Shown piece by piece: positions 34,719-42,439 of a DNA stretch of 64,000 nucleotides. The stretch's first letter is position 1. Each line of letters opens with the position of its first letter. The notes below the pieces were generated by a model that saw nothing but the letters and a program-made list of their open reading frames with translations, had not been told where the DNA came from and did not search any database. The stretch comes from Bacteroidaceae bacterium (lineage in GTDB: Bacteria; Bacteroidota; Bacteroidia; Bacteroidales; Bacteroidaceae): positions 1 to 64,000 of the forward strand of contig JAFTVE010000026.1 in the NCBI GenBank assembly GCA_017465905.1, read 5' to 3'. Both the position numbers and the translations under genes were made by a program.

Positions 34719-34970
34719 TTAGAGTTTTGCGATGTGTGCGCAGAGCTTAGACTTCAAGTTTGCAGCCTTGTTCTTGTGGATGTTGTTTGTCTTAGCGAGC
34801 TTGTCCAACATCTTCTGAACAGTGGGGTACATAGCCTGAGCTTCAGCCTTATCAGTGGTTGCGCGGAGCTTACGAACTGCGTTACGCATGGTCTTAGCAT
34901 AGTATCTGTTGCGCAATCTTCTGGTTTCAGTCTGTCTGATTCTCTTCAGCGATGATTTGTGGTTTGCCAT
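34719..34970 (-). CDS. rpsT: 30S ribosomal protein S20
   Basis: 83 residues, Lys/Arg/Ala-rich, with the S20 N-terminus [22 protein letters not shown] and helical [19 protein letters not shown]. Binds 16S rRNA early in assembly. It starts 30 bases after the tRNA-Glu gene on the same strand and has no separate promoter match in that gap, so it is likely co-transcribed with the tRNA. Confidence 0.97.
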   Translation of the reverse strand: MANHKSSLKRIRQTETRRLRNRYYAKTMRNAVRKLRATTDKAEAQAMYPTVQKMLDKLAKTNNIHKNKAANLKSKLCAHIAKL

Positions 34971-35000
34971 TTCTAATCTTCTATTTTTAATTTAACTTTG

Positions 35001-35072
35001 TAGCGCTACGGGGAGTCGAACCCCGCTTTAGAGAATGAAAATCTCTCGTCCTAGCCGATAGACGATAGCGCC
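35001..35072 (-). tRNA. tRNA-Glu (anticodon TTC)
   Basis: On the minus strand: acceptor GGCGCTA (35072-35066) with TAGCGCT (first pair G-U), D arm from TCGTC…GGCTAGGAC, anticodon arm AGAGA-TTTTCAT-TCTCT (anticodon TTC), T arm CGGGG-TTCGACT-CCCCG. CCA is not encoded. Confidence 0.96.
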
Positions 35073-35124
35073 ATCCTTTTAGGTTTGCCCCGTGTTATCG
35101 GGACTTGTTGCTCGAAAGCGGTTG

Positions 35125-35154
35125 CAAAGGTAGATACTTTTTTTGAATCTACAA
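35125..35154 (-). promoter_or_regulatory. promoter of the tRNA-Glu/rpsT unit
   Basis: Minus strand TTG (35154-35152) and TACCTTTG (35132-35125) with a 19-base spacer. Divergent from the recO promoter ~20 bp away. Confidence 0.8.
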
Positions 35155-35172
35155 ACGTTTTGTACTTTTTTT

Positions 35173-35202
35173 TTGCCCAATGCCTGATTTTTTGTAGCTT
35201 TG
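35173..35202 (+). promoter_or_regulatory. recO promoter
   Basis: TTG (35173-35175) and TAGCTTTG (35195-35202) with a 19-base spacer, 25 bases before the recO start. Confidence 0.75.
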
Positions 35203-35227
35203 CGGTATCTTTTACAGAGAATAACGA

Positions 35228-35953
35228 ATGTATATCGACGATAAAGGCATAGTTTTGCGCACGGTGAGGTATGATGACAAGTCGTTCATCGCTCATCTTT
35301 TTACCGCTTCGCGTGGTCATGTTGCCTTTATGGTCAATGCTTCGCGCAGCAAGCGTTCGGGCATGAGTGCTCGCCTCTTCCAACCCCTCTCGTTTCTCTC
35401 CTTTCAGTGGGATATCAAACCGAATGCCACGCTCCATAGGATGAAGGAGGCACGCCTGCTGCTTACTCTGCAAGATATACCTTACGACCCGGTCAAGCGC
35501 AGTGTGGCGATGCTACTGGCCGAGTTTATGGCTCATGCGCTAAGCAATGAGGCTGAGAATGCCGACCTATATTTCTATATAGAGCATTCGGTACAATGGT
35601 TTGATGCCGCTCCCGACGGCTATGCCAACTTCCACCTCGTGTTTTTGCTTAAGCTGGCTCGCTTTCTTGGTTTTGCACCCAATGACGAGGAGTATGCCGA
35701 AGGTTCGCTCTTTGATCTTGCGCGAGGACGCTTCATTGCCATGGGACTTCCCTCCGATGAACTGCTGTGTGGTGCGGATGCCTCGCTTCTCTATCAGCTC
35801 AACGATGCCACTTACGCCACGATGACTGGCATTGCCATGAACCGCTACGACCGTGCCCGCATCATCCGCCATCTTGCCCGCTACTATACGCTCCATATCC
35901 CCTCCTTTCCGCCCGTCCGCTCGCTTGAGATACTGCAAGATGTGATGGGATGA
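35228..35953 (+). CDS. recO: DNA repair protein RecO
   Basis: 241 residues. RecO anneals ssDNA and loads RecA in the RecF pathway. The N-terminal OB fold is visible (DDKGIVLRTVRYDDKSFIAHLFTASRGHVAFMVNASRSKRS), followed by the helical part (MKEARLLLTLQDIPYDPVKRSVAMLLAEFMAHAL…LARFLGFAPND). The zinc-finger Cys residues of many RecO proteins are absent, as usual in Bacteroidetes forms. It is followed 39 bp later by a DUF2461 gene on the same strand. Confidence 0.92.
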   Translation: MYIDDKGIVLRTVRYDDKSFIAHLFTASRGHVAFMVNASRSKRSGMSARLFQPLSFLSFQWDIKPNATLHRMKEARLLLTLQDIPYDPVKRSVAMLLAEFMAHALSNEAENADLYFYIEHSVQWFDAAPDGYANFHLVFLLKLARFLGFAPNDEEYAEGSLFDLARGRFIAMGLPSDELLCGADASLLYQLNDATYATMTGIAMNRYDRARIIRHLARYYTLHIPSFPPVRSLEILQDVMG

Positions 35954-35992
35954 CAAAGACAACAGTATGATTAATGAAAACATAACAGCTTT

Positions 35993-36670
35993 ATGAACGA
36001 GATAATCTCCTTTCTTCAGGAACTGCAGCAGAATAATAATCGAGAGTGGTTTATGGCCAACAAGGCTCGCTATACAGCTTTGCAGGCTCGGTTCAACTCC
36101 TTCGTGGATGAACTAATAGGGGAGATCTCCCGCTTCGACGACTCCGTCACTGGGCTCACAGCCAAGGATTGCACCTACCGCATCTATCGCGATGTGCGTT
36201 TCAGTGCCGACAAGAGCCCTTATAAAATACACATGGGAGCTTTCATCTGTCCCGGTGGCAAGAAATCGGGTTACTCGGGCTACTATTTCCACTTGGGCAC
36301 AGGTGGCGAGGGCTATCCCTATGGTCATATGCTTGCTACGGGCGACTATTGTCACGACCCCAAGGCGCTGCAGATTATTCGCGAGGACATTGCCGGTGGT
36401 GAGGGCGACTTCGATGCCATTGTGCGCTCCGTGGCGCCTACCTTCGCACTCGACTATGAGGGTGCTCTGAAGCGTAATCCCAAAGGGTTTGAACACGAGA
36501 CGGAGTATGCCGAGTATCTGCGTCTGAAGGCCTTCTGTCTTGTATATTCTCCCAATACGGACTTTATGTGTGCTCCTAATCTGGCTCAGCGCACTGCCGA
36601 ACTGTTCCGTCAGACGCATCCTTTCCTACATTATTTAAATAGGGCTATCCAGTACTCTAAGGAGGAGTAG
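35993..36670 (+). CDS. DUF2461 family protein
   Basis: 225 residues matching the conserved DUF2461/TIGR02453 pattern: ISFLQELQQNNNREWFMANKARYTALQARFNSFVDELI at the start, KDCTYRIYRDVRFSADKSPYKIHMGAFI, GYSGYYFHLG…MLATGDYCHDPKALQIIREDI, and a C-terminal LAQRTAELFRQTHPFLHYLNRAI. Widespread single-domain cytosolic family without assigned chemistry. 39 bp after recO, probably transcribed with it. Function unknown. Confidence 0.9.
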   Translation: MNEIISFLQELQQNNNREWFMANKARYTALQARFNSFVDELIGEISRFDDSVTGLTAKDCTYRIYRDVRFSADKSPYKIHMGAFICPGGKKSGYSGYYFHLGTGGEGYPYGHMLATGDYCHDPKALQIIREDIAGGEGDFDAIVRSVAPTFALDYEGALKRNPKGFEHETEYAEYLRLKAFCLVYSPNTDFMCAPNLAQRTAELFRQTHPFLHYLNRAIQYSKEE

Positions 36671-36691
36671 GGGAGAGGTGTAGAAATACCC

Positions 36692-37582
36692 CTATTCGTG
36701 CATTTTCACTAATTGAGCAATGGCATCTGCTGCTTCTTCGCGGCAGACCGAGAAACTGGGCCAGTCGTTGAGGTCAATGAGGCGGGCTATGCCGTCGGGA
36801 CCGATGATGGCGTCTCCTCCATAAACCTTTAGCTTAAATAGATTTCTCGCTTCATCGAGAGATAGGCAAAGTTTTGCTATTGGTAATTGGTCGGTTGTCT
36901 GTTCTCTGCTGTGTTCTTCCTCACGCTTCTCGTTGGTGGGGTGACTGGTATCGAACTTGTCGTACCCGAGCTTCTCGGCGGGCAGAAAGTGAAGAAAACC
37001 TGTGTCTTGGATGACGTAGAACTTGATGCACGCTCCATCAAGGTGCTCCATTACTACAGCCTTGTCGATGCCGCGAGCATGGAAACGTGTGATGCTCTGC
37101 TCGTATGCATTGATGTCTGACGCAAAGCATACATCGTTGGGCTGCTGGGCGCAACTTCCGGCGCGCTTCACCCAACAGGGGAAGGTGATGGCTTCGTGCT
37201 GTCCTTCGGTGGTGATGACTGCCGAGGTGTTCAGATTGGCGGTGTCTACAATCCATGTCTTCGGGGTGGGGATGCGCAGCTCGGCAGATAGGCGGGCTAG
37301 TGCTTCGCGCTCAACATTGTGTACACCCTCGACGGGATTAAGTACATGGCAGCCAGCATTCTCCCATTGTGTCAGAATGCTCAGCGCATAAGGCGAGCGG
37401 ACCATGTGGAGCGTGATGTCGGGCATGGGAGTATCAGCAGTGAGCTCTTCCTCGTGAATGAACGATACGGTGTATCCTGCCGACTGAAGGCGTGAGGCCA
37501 CAGCACGGAGTATGGCTTCGTCTCTCTCGACCATACCTGGCGAGAAACAAGCCGCTCGGAATATGCACAACACGCTTTTCAT
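36692..37582 (-). CDS. ATP-grasp-fold protein, substrate unknown
   Basis: About 296 residues. The layout resembles RimK/prokaryotic glutathione-synthetase-like ATP-grasp ligases: an N-terminal Rossmann-like part (SVLCIFRAACFSPGMVERDEAILRAV), a central lid (FPCWVKRAGSCAQQ…) and an ATP/Mg part near the C-terminus (FKLKVYGGDAIIGPDGIARLIDLNDWPSFSVCREEAA, with acidic D and N ligands). I choose the ATG at 37582, which overlaps the TGA of the nucleotidyltransferase gene by four bases; an ATG at 37588 is also possible. The coupling suggests that the nucleotidyltransferase and ligase act in one pathway, perhaps building an activated small molecule or envelope modification. Specific reaction not predictable. 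Confidence 0.75.
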   Translation of the reverse strand: MKSVLCIFRAACFSPGMVERDEAILRAVASRLQSAGYTVSFIHEEELTADTPMPDITLHMVRSPYALSILTQWENAGCHVLNPVEGVHNVEREALARLSAELRIPTPKTWIVDTANLNTSAVITTEGQHEAITFPCWVKRAGSCAQQPNDVCFASDINAYEQSITRFHARGIDKAVVMEHLDGACIKFYVIQDTGFLHFLPAEKLGYDKFDTSHPTNEKREEEHSREQTTDQLPIAKLCLSLDEARNLFKLKVYGGDAIIGPDGIARLIDLNDWPSFSVCREEAADAIAQLVKMHE

Positions 37583-38283
37583 TGCCATTCACGTATCAGT
37601 TGTTCTGCCTTGACAATGTCAGAAGCATGATCCACATCGATTATCTTACTGAAGGGGTAGGCCTTTAGGTACAAACCATCGGCTACTAGCTGGCGCTGGA
37701 AATTGCGCATGCGCGACTGCCCCTGCTCGATGCAACGGGTGAGTGTGCCCAATGCCTTGGATGTGAGGCTATAGATGCCTCCCGACACATGGGTACAGCG
37801 CTCTTCACATGCGTCGCAGAAGTTGGTGATGGTGAGTCCATCGTCTGTCTGTACATAGAGCGGTTTCTCATCGTCGACATAGGTGGTCACGGCCATCAGC
37901 CCATCAAGGTCGCTCTCGCTGAAAGCATGGATGTATTGGGCAAACTCACTTTCCGAGAAGATGGTGTCGACGGTGGTCACGCAAAAGCGCTCCTCAGCCT
38001 TCAAGTAGTCGCGGATAGCATAGAGGCTATGCATGGAGCTGGGAGTGGACTGCACCACGATGTCGAGCGGTATGGGTAGGGTGAGGCTGCGAAGGTAGGT
38101 TTGTGTGGCTGCATGCTTGGCGTTGCAGATGACTACGATGCGTGAGGCGCCATTGGCGATAAACACACGGATGAGACGCCCAATGAGTGTCTCATCCTGT
38201 ATGTGCACCAAGGGCTTGGGGACTTCGCATCCCTCTTCGGCCAATCGTGAGCCTTCGCCTGCTGCCAGTATAGCGTAGAGCAT
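37579..38283 (-). CDS. nucleotidyltransferase (sugar- or phosphate-NTP transferase family)
   Basis: 234 residues from the ATG at 38283; an upstream TTG at 38304 would overlap pdxA. N-terminal signature LYAILAAGEGSRLAEEGCEVPKPLVHIQDETLIGRLI is the GxGxRL…PK.L nucleotide-binding motif of NTP transferases. VTTVDTIFSESEF provides the central metal-binding Asp; SKIIDVDHASDIVKAEQLI ends the fold. It would activate a phosphorylated sugar or alcohol with an NTP. Sits 13 bp after pdxA and overlaps the ATP-grasp gene by 4 bp. Substrate unknown; the end of the operon suggests a linked two-enzyme pathway. Confidence 0.85.
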   Translation of the reverse strand: MLYAILAAGEGSRLAEEGCEVPKPLVHIQDETLIGRLIRVFIANGASRIVVICNAKHAATQTYLRSLTLPIPLDIVVQSTPSSMHSLYAIRDYLKAEERFCVTTVDTIFSESEFAQYIHAFSESDLDGLMAVTTYVDDEKPLYVQTDDGLTITNFCDACEERCTHVSGGIYSLTSKALGTLTRCIEQGQSRMRNFQRQLVADGLYLKAYPFSKIIDVDHASDIVKAEQLIREWQ

Positions 38284-38296
38284 GGTGGTGGCTTGC

Positions 38297-39376
38297 TTAT
38301 TCAAGCTTTAACTTGTCGCTGTCGTCGCGCTTCTCGAAGTAGAGCTTACGCAAGGGGTTGCGGTGTGCCTCGGCATCGCTCTTGCGGTTGCGATAGATGT
38401 CGATAGCCATGTAGATGGCCTGACGCATGGAGTTGGCCGAAGCTTCATTCTTGCCGGCAATGTCGAATGCGGTGCCATGGTCGGGCGAGGTGCGCACAAG
38501 CGGAAGGCCTGCCGTGAAGTTCACGCCATCGTCCATAGCCAATACCTTGAATGGTGTGAGGCCCTGGTCATGGTACATGGCCAATACACCATCGAAATGG
38601 GTGTACGAAGCATTGCCCATGAAACCATCGGCAGGGTAGGGACCGAAACAAAGCACACCCTTCTCGCGCATGGCTTGGATGGCAGGGGTGATGATGGTTT
38701 CCTCTTCATTACCTATCACACCGCCATCGCCAGCATGGGGATTGAGGGCCAGCACAGCAATGCGGGGAGCACCGATGCCGAAGTCTGACTTCAGCGAGGC
38801 GTTGAAGATATCGAGCTTCTCTTCTATTAGCTCTTGGGTAAGCGATGATGCAATCTTGGCTACAGGCACATGCCCTGTGACAAGCGCTACACGCAATCTG
38901 TCGTTGGCCAGTATCATCAGTGCCTTGGCGCCTTCGCCCACGCACTGCTCGATATACTCAGTGTGTCCAGGGAAGGTGAAGGTTTCTGACTGAATCATCT
39001 CTTTATGGATGGGGGCAGTCACCAGCACATCATACAAGCCCTCCTTGTAATCCAGCATGGCTTTCTCCAAAGCGTCGAGTGCAGCCTTGCCTGATTCGCG
39101 GGAAGCTTTGCCCAGGTCGACCTTCACTTCATCGTCGTTGCAGTTGATGACATTGATCCGGCCAGGGATGGCCTCGGAGGCCGAGTTAATGATAGAAAAT
39201 GAGGTCTCCAGATTGAGGGCCTTGCGGTGGTAGGTCATTACTTTGGGCGAACCATATACTATAGGGGTGCAGAGCTCAAGCATTGTGGGGCTCTCGAAAG
39301 CCTTCAGTATGACTTCGTACCCGATGCCGTTGACATCGCCTTGCGTAATAGCTATTCTTATTCTATTTTGTTCCAT
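38297..39376 (-). CDS. pdxA: 4-hydroxythreonine-4-phosphate dehydrogenase
   Basis: Divalent-metal, NAD-dependent enzyme of the DXP-dependent pyridoxal phosphate pathway. 359 residues. Motifs: IRIAITQGDVNGIGYEVILKA (N-terminal GDPxGIG-like, here GDVNGIG), VTAPIHKEMI, FPGHTEYIEQ, NPHAGDGGVIGNEE, FDGVLAMYHDQGLTPFKVLAMDDGVNFTAGLPLVRTSPDHGTAFDIAG, which contain the metal-binding His residues. First gene of a leftward unit with the nucleotidyltransferase and ATP-grasp genes; 18 bp downstream of DUF4837's stop. Confidence 0.95.
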   Translation of the reverse strand: MEQNRIRIAITQGDVNGIGYEVILKAFESPTMLELCTPIVYGSPKVMTYHRKALNLETSFSIINSASEAIPGRINVINCNDDEVKVDLGKASRESGKAALDALEKAMLDYKEGLYDVLVTAPIHKEMIQSETFTFPGHTEYIEQCVGEGAKALMILANDRLRVALVTGHVPVAKIASSLTQELIEEKLDIFNASLKSDFGIGAPRIAVLALNPHAGDGGVIGNEEETIITPAIQAMREKGVLCFGPYPADGFMGNASYTHFDGVLAMYHDQGLTPFKVLAMDDGVNFTAGLPLVRTSPDHGTAFDIAGKNEASANSMRQAIYMAIDIYRNRKSDAEAHRNPLRKLYFEKRDDSDKLKLE

Positions 39377-39394
39377 TATATAAAGTGTTTCGTG

Positions 39395-40525
39395 TTATTT
39401 TGTTTCGGGTTCAATTACAATCTCCTCCAAGCTGTATGACAGGCTGTTCACCTCCTGCTCGGCAGGTAGCTGTACGGTATATAAGGCAGCCTCCATGCGG
39501 CGTACGAGGTCGCGCTTCAGCGACTCGGGAGCATAGATGAAGGCTTCAGCTACGATGATGCGGCCATTCACCTCATCGACACGTGAGTGCGACACGAAGG
39601 GACCTCCCATGCGGTCGCCCTGCACACGCCAGAGACCACGGGCCACTTGGGCATACTTACCACGTACGGTGGCATCCTCTACGTATACCATTCCATGGTT
39701 GGTAGTCATATAGCTTCCTTCGGGACCGCCAGGGATATTGACCTTCATCACAGAGTCGCGCTTCTGGAGGAAGTAGTCGAGCGTAAAGGTGTTCTTGTCG
39801 GTGTAGGGATAGGAGTAAAGCACGAGGTTCATGTCCTTCTTGCCTATGTTCGTAGAGGCCCAGAAAAAGTCTTTTCCTTTTTTAAACTTGTTCAACTCCC
39901 AAGGCACCCATACGTCAACATCGAGAATCTCTTTGGCCAGACGTGATACTTCGAGGTTATGCTTTTCGCTCAGGTTCTCAATCTCGCGGTTCATCTCAGC
40001 TTTGGTGAAAAAGTCGATGATAGCCTGTTGGTTGTTGTTGATGTATTCGGTCAGGCTCTCCTCATCGGGTGCCTGCAGGGTCATGATCATCTGGGGATAG
40101 GAGTAAACGTTGCGTGCAAACTTGAACTTCGGCTGTGTGTAGATGTCCTGAATGTTCACCTTGATGATATTGCGCATAATCTTGAACATGTTGCTATTGA
40201 AGCCTTCGGGTTCAACGCGTGAGATGCGGAACGAACGCTCCGACTGGGGAAGTCCAGGCACGTCGCTGTCGAGTACGTTGAACACTGCACGGCCGAGCGG
40301 GCGATCCCATTGCTCATCGTCCATTACCACCAGCATCTCGTAGGGCAGACCTGTTGCATTGGGCATCAAGAGGTTCTTCTTCTTTTTCTTGGTAGCCTTC
40401 TTGGTAGCGACCTTCTTTACGCTCTCCTTCTTGACATTCTCCTTCGTTGCACCCTCCTTGTTGTCGCAACTGGCCATACAGAGTGCCATGAGGCATGTAA
40501 CTGTGTAGATAAGATATTTTTTCAT
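39395..40525 (-). CDS. DUF4837 lipoprotein
   Basis: 376 residues from the ATG at 40525 (MKKYLIYTVTCLMALCMASC, lipidated Cys20). The upstream in-frame ATG at 40591 would overlap rlmN and lacks a signal peptide. After the lipobox comes a Lys-rich linker (KESVKKVATKKATKKKKKN), then the DUF4837 domain (LPYEMLVVMDDEQWDRPLGRAVFNVLDSDVPGLPQSERSFRISRVEP…), conserved across Bacteroidetes with no known function. It begins 29 bp after rlmN; the rlmN-DUF4837-pdxA order seems to be one leftward unit. Probably periplasmic-facing outer-membrane lipoprotein. Confidence 0.88.
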   Translation of the reverse strand: MKKYLIYTVTCLMALCMASCDNKEGATKENVKKESVKKVATKKATKKKKKNLLMPNATGLPYEMLVVMDDEQWDRPLGRAVFNVLDSDVPGLPQSERSFRISRVEPEGFNSNMFKIMRNIIKVNIQDIYTQPKFKFARNVYSYPQMIMTLQAPDEESLTEYINNNQQAIIDFFTKAEMNREIENLSEKHNLEVSRLAKEILDVDVWVPWELNKFKKGKDFFWASTNIGKKDMNLVLYSYPYTDKNTFTLDYFLQKRDSVMKVNIPGGPEGSYMTTNHGMVYVEDATVRGKYAQVARGLWRVQGDRMGGPFVSHSRVDEVNGRIIVAEAFIYAPESLKRDLVRRMEAALYTVQLPAEQEVNSLSYSLEEIVIEPETK

Positions 40526-40554
40526 CTTGATTGTATTTCGTTTAGTTTGCATTT

Positions 40555-41583
40555 TCAACTCTTCAGTTTTTTTGTCGACAGCATGCCGCATGCTGCGTAG
40601 ATGTCCTCGCCACGCGATGCACGTATCGTAGTGAACAGACCATGACGTGTGAGATAGTCACGGAAGGCTACCATGCGCTCCATGGGCACACCATCAAGTT
40701 CTGAATCGGGGATGGCATGGAAGCGAATGAGGTTGATGCGACACTGCAATCCATCGAGCAGACGTACCAACTTACGGGCATCGGCCATGGTGTCGTTCAC
40801 CCCGTCGAAGAGGATATACTCAAATGATAGGCGGCGCTGTCCTGTAAAATCATACGTTCTGAGCAGTTCCACCATCTCACTGATGGAGTATATGCGCTCG
40901 GCTGGCATCAACTCAGAGCGCACCTGTGGCGTCGGAGCATGCAGACTAATGGCCAAGTGGCAGTCACTCTCGTCGAGGAAGCGCTTGAGGTTCCCCCTCA
41001 CACCTACGGTAGAGAGCGTGATGCGGCGGGGACTCCATGCCAATAGCTTGGGGTCGGTGAGCAGGCGTAAGGCCTTGAGCACCTCATCGGTATTGTCAAG
41101 CGGCTCGCCCATACCCATCATCACCACATTGGTGAGCGATGCACTCTCGGGAATGGCATAGAATTGATTGAGGATTTCGCCTGCTGTAAGGTGTGCGCTG
41201 AAGCCTTGTCGACCTGTCATGCAGAAGGCGCAGTGCATTTTGCAGCCCACCTGTGACGATACACACAGGGTAGCGCGATCATCGTCGGGGATGTAGACAG
41301 CCTCTACGAACTGCCCTTCGCGAATCTTGAACAGATACTTGATGGTGCCATCCTTGGAGTGCATTGCCTCTACGGGATCAGTAAGCCCTACTTCGTAGTG
41401 TTGGTTCAGTGCTTCGCGATGCTTGAGCGACAGGTTGGTCATCTCATCAATGGAGCGTACACGGCGCACATAAACCCACTCCATCATCTGCCGCGCAGCA
41501 AAACCCGGCATACCCATCTCTTTTGCTACAGCTTGCAACTCAGCAAGGTCCATTCCCAATAGTCGTTTCTTTGGCTCGCTCAT
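40555..41583 (-). CDS. rlmN: 23S rRNA (A2503-C2)/tRNA (A37-C2) methyltransferase RlmN
   Basis: Radical SAM methylase that modifies A2503 of 23S rRNA and A37 of some tRNAs, influencing ribosome accuracy. 342 residues. The cluster motif CKMHCAFC (C114, C118, C121) binds [4Fe-4S]; the C-terminal acceptor/thiyl Cys is C332 (AACGMLSTKK). NVVMMGMGEPLDN, RRITLSTVGV, LAISLHAP and RCRINL-type (QCRINLIRFH) segments are in place. TACTTTTG at 41660-41667 on the minus strand is a candidate -7 box. Head of the leftward unit with DUF4837. Confidence 0.96.
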   Translation of the reverse strand: MSEPKKRLLGMDLAELQAVAKEMGMPGFAARQMMEWVYVRRVRSIDEMTNLSLKHREALNQHYEVGLTDPVEAMHSKDGTIKYLFKIREGQFVEAVYIPDDDRATLCVSSQVGCKMHCAFCMTGRQGFSAHLTAGEILNQFYAIPESASLTNVVMMGMGEPLDNTDEVLKALRLLTDPKLLAWSPRRITLSTVGVRGNLKRFLDESDCHLAISLHAPTPQVRSELMPAERIYSISEMVELLRTYDFTGQRRLSFEYILFDGVNDTMADARKLVRLLDGLQCRINLIRFHAIPDSELDGVPMERMVAFRDYLTRHGLFTTIRASRGEDIYAACGMLSTKKLKS

Positions 41584-41771
41584 CTGTCTCTTTATAATTT
41601 CTGGTCCAAGGCGTGGCCTCTAAGCCCAATCCTCTATCTTAATTATATGGTAATGGGAACAAAAGTACAAAAAAAACGCAAACTCCCCCACACTTTGTCG
41701 GCCATTCTTTCATGATTGGCATTTTTTATCTATTTTTGTGCTGTTATTAATCCGTATTATACCTTCAGCTT

Positions 41772-42374
41772 ATGATAGAATACCTTCGAGGAGACCTCAC
41801 TGAGCTTACCCCTACGACAGCTACTGTTGAATGTCATGGAGTAGGTTATTTGACCAATATCTCACTCAATACCTATACAGCTATACAGAACCGTCCGCAG
41901 GTGAAGCTCTATGTCCATGAAGCTATCCGTGAGGATGCCTATGTGCTCTACGGCTTTTCCGACAAGCGTGAGCGTGAGCTTTTCCTGCTGCTTATCTCTG
42001 TGTCCGGCATTGGCGGCAATACTGCCCGTACAATCCTTTCGGCGCTGACTCCGAACGAGCTTTGTGAGGTGATTGCCTCGGGTAATGATAAGCTGCTCAA
42101 GATGGTTAAGGGTATAGGTGGAAAGACTGCTCAGCGCATTATCGTGGAACTGCGCGACAAGATGGCAACTATCGGTGTTGATATGCCTTCTTCCGATGCA
42201 CCCCAGGCATTGTTTGCCGATGTCAATAATGAGGTACTTGACAGCGCCGTAGCTGCTCTTACCATGTTGGGCTATACGGCTGCAGCATCACAAAAAGTAG
42301 TCAAGAATATTATAAAGGAGCAGCCGTCCATCACTGTGGAAGCTGCCATCAAGGAGGCGCTAAGACGAATGTAG
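41772..42374 (+). CDS. ruvA: Holliday junction branch migration protein RuvA
   Basis: 200 residues; tetrameric junction-recognition subunit of RuvAB. N-terminal OB domain [31 protein letters not shown], HhH motifs ([17 protein letters not shown] and [20 protein letters not shown]), and the C-terminal RuvB-contact domain ([25 protein letters not shown]…[11 protein letters not shown]). Stop codon lies inside the terminator hairpin. Confidence 0.97.
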   Translation: MIEYLRGDLTELTPTTATVECHGVGYLTNISLNTYTAIQNRPQVKLYVHEAIREDAYVLYGFSDKRERELFLLLISVSGIGGNTARTILSALTPNELCEVIASGNDKLLKMVKGIGGKTAQRIIVELRDKMATIGVDMPSSDAPQALFADVNNEVLDSAVAALTMLGYTAAASQKVVKNIIKEQPSITVEAAIKEALRRM

Positions 42375-42395
42375 AGGGTAGCAACTACCCTCTAC
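42371..42395. terminator. ruvA terminator between convergent genes
   Basis: GTAGAGGGTAG (42371-42381) and CTACCCTCTAC (42385-42395), perfect 11-bp stem with a 3-base loop, overlapping the ruvA stop. Confidence 0.75.
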
Positions 42396-42439
42396 ATTGA
42401 TGCCGTCATTCCTCTATGGATGTTTGGGGTAAGAACTTC

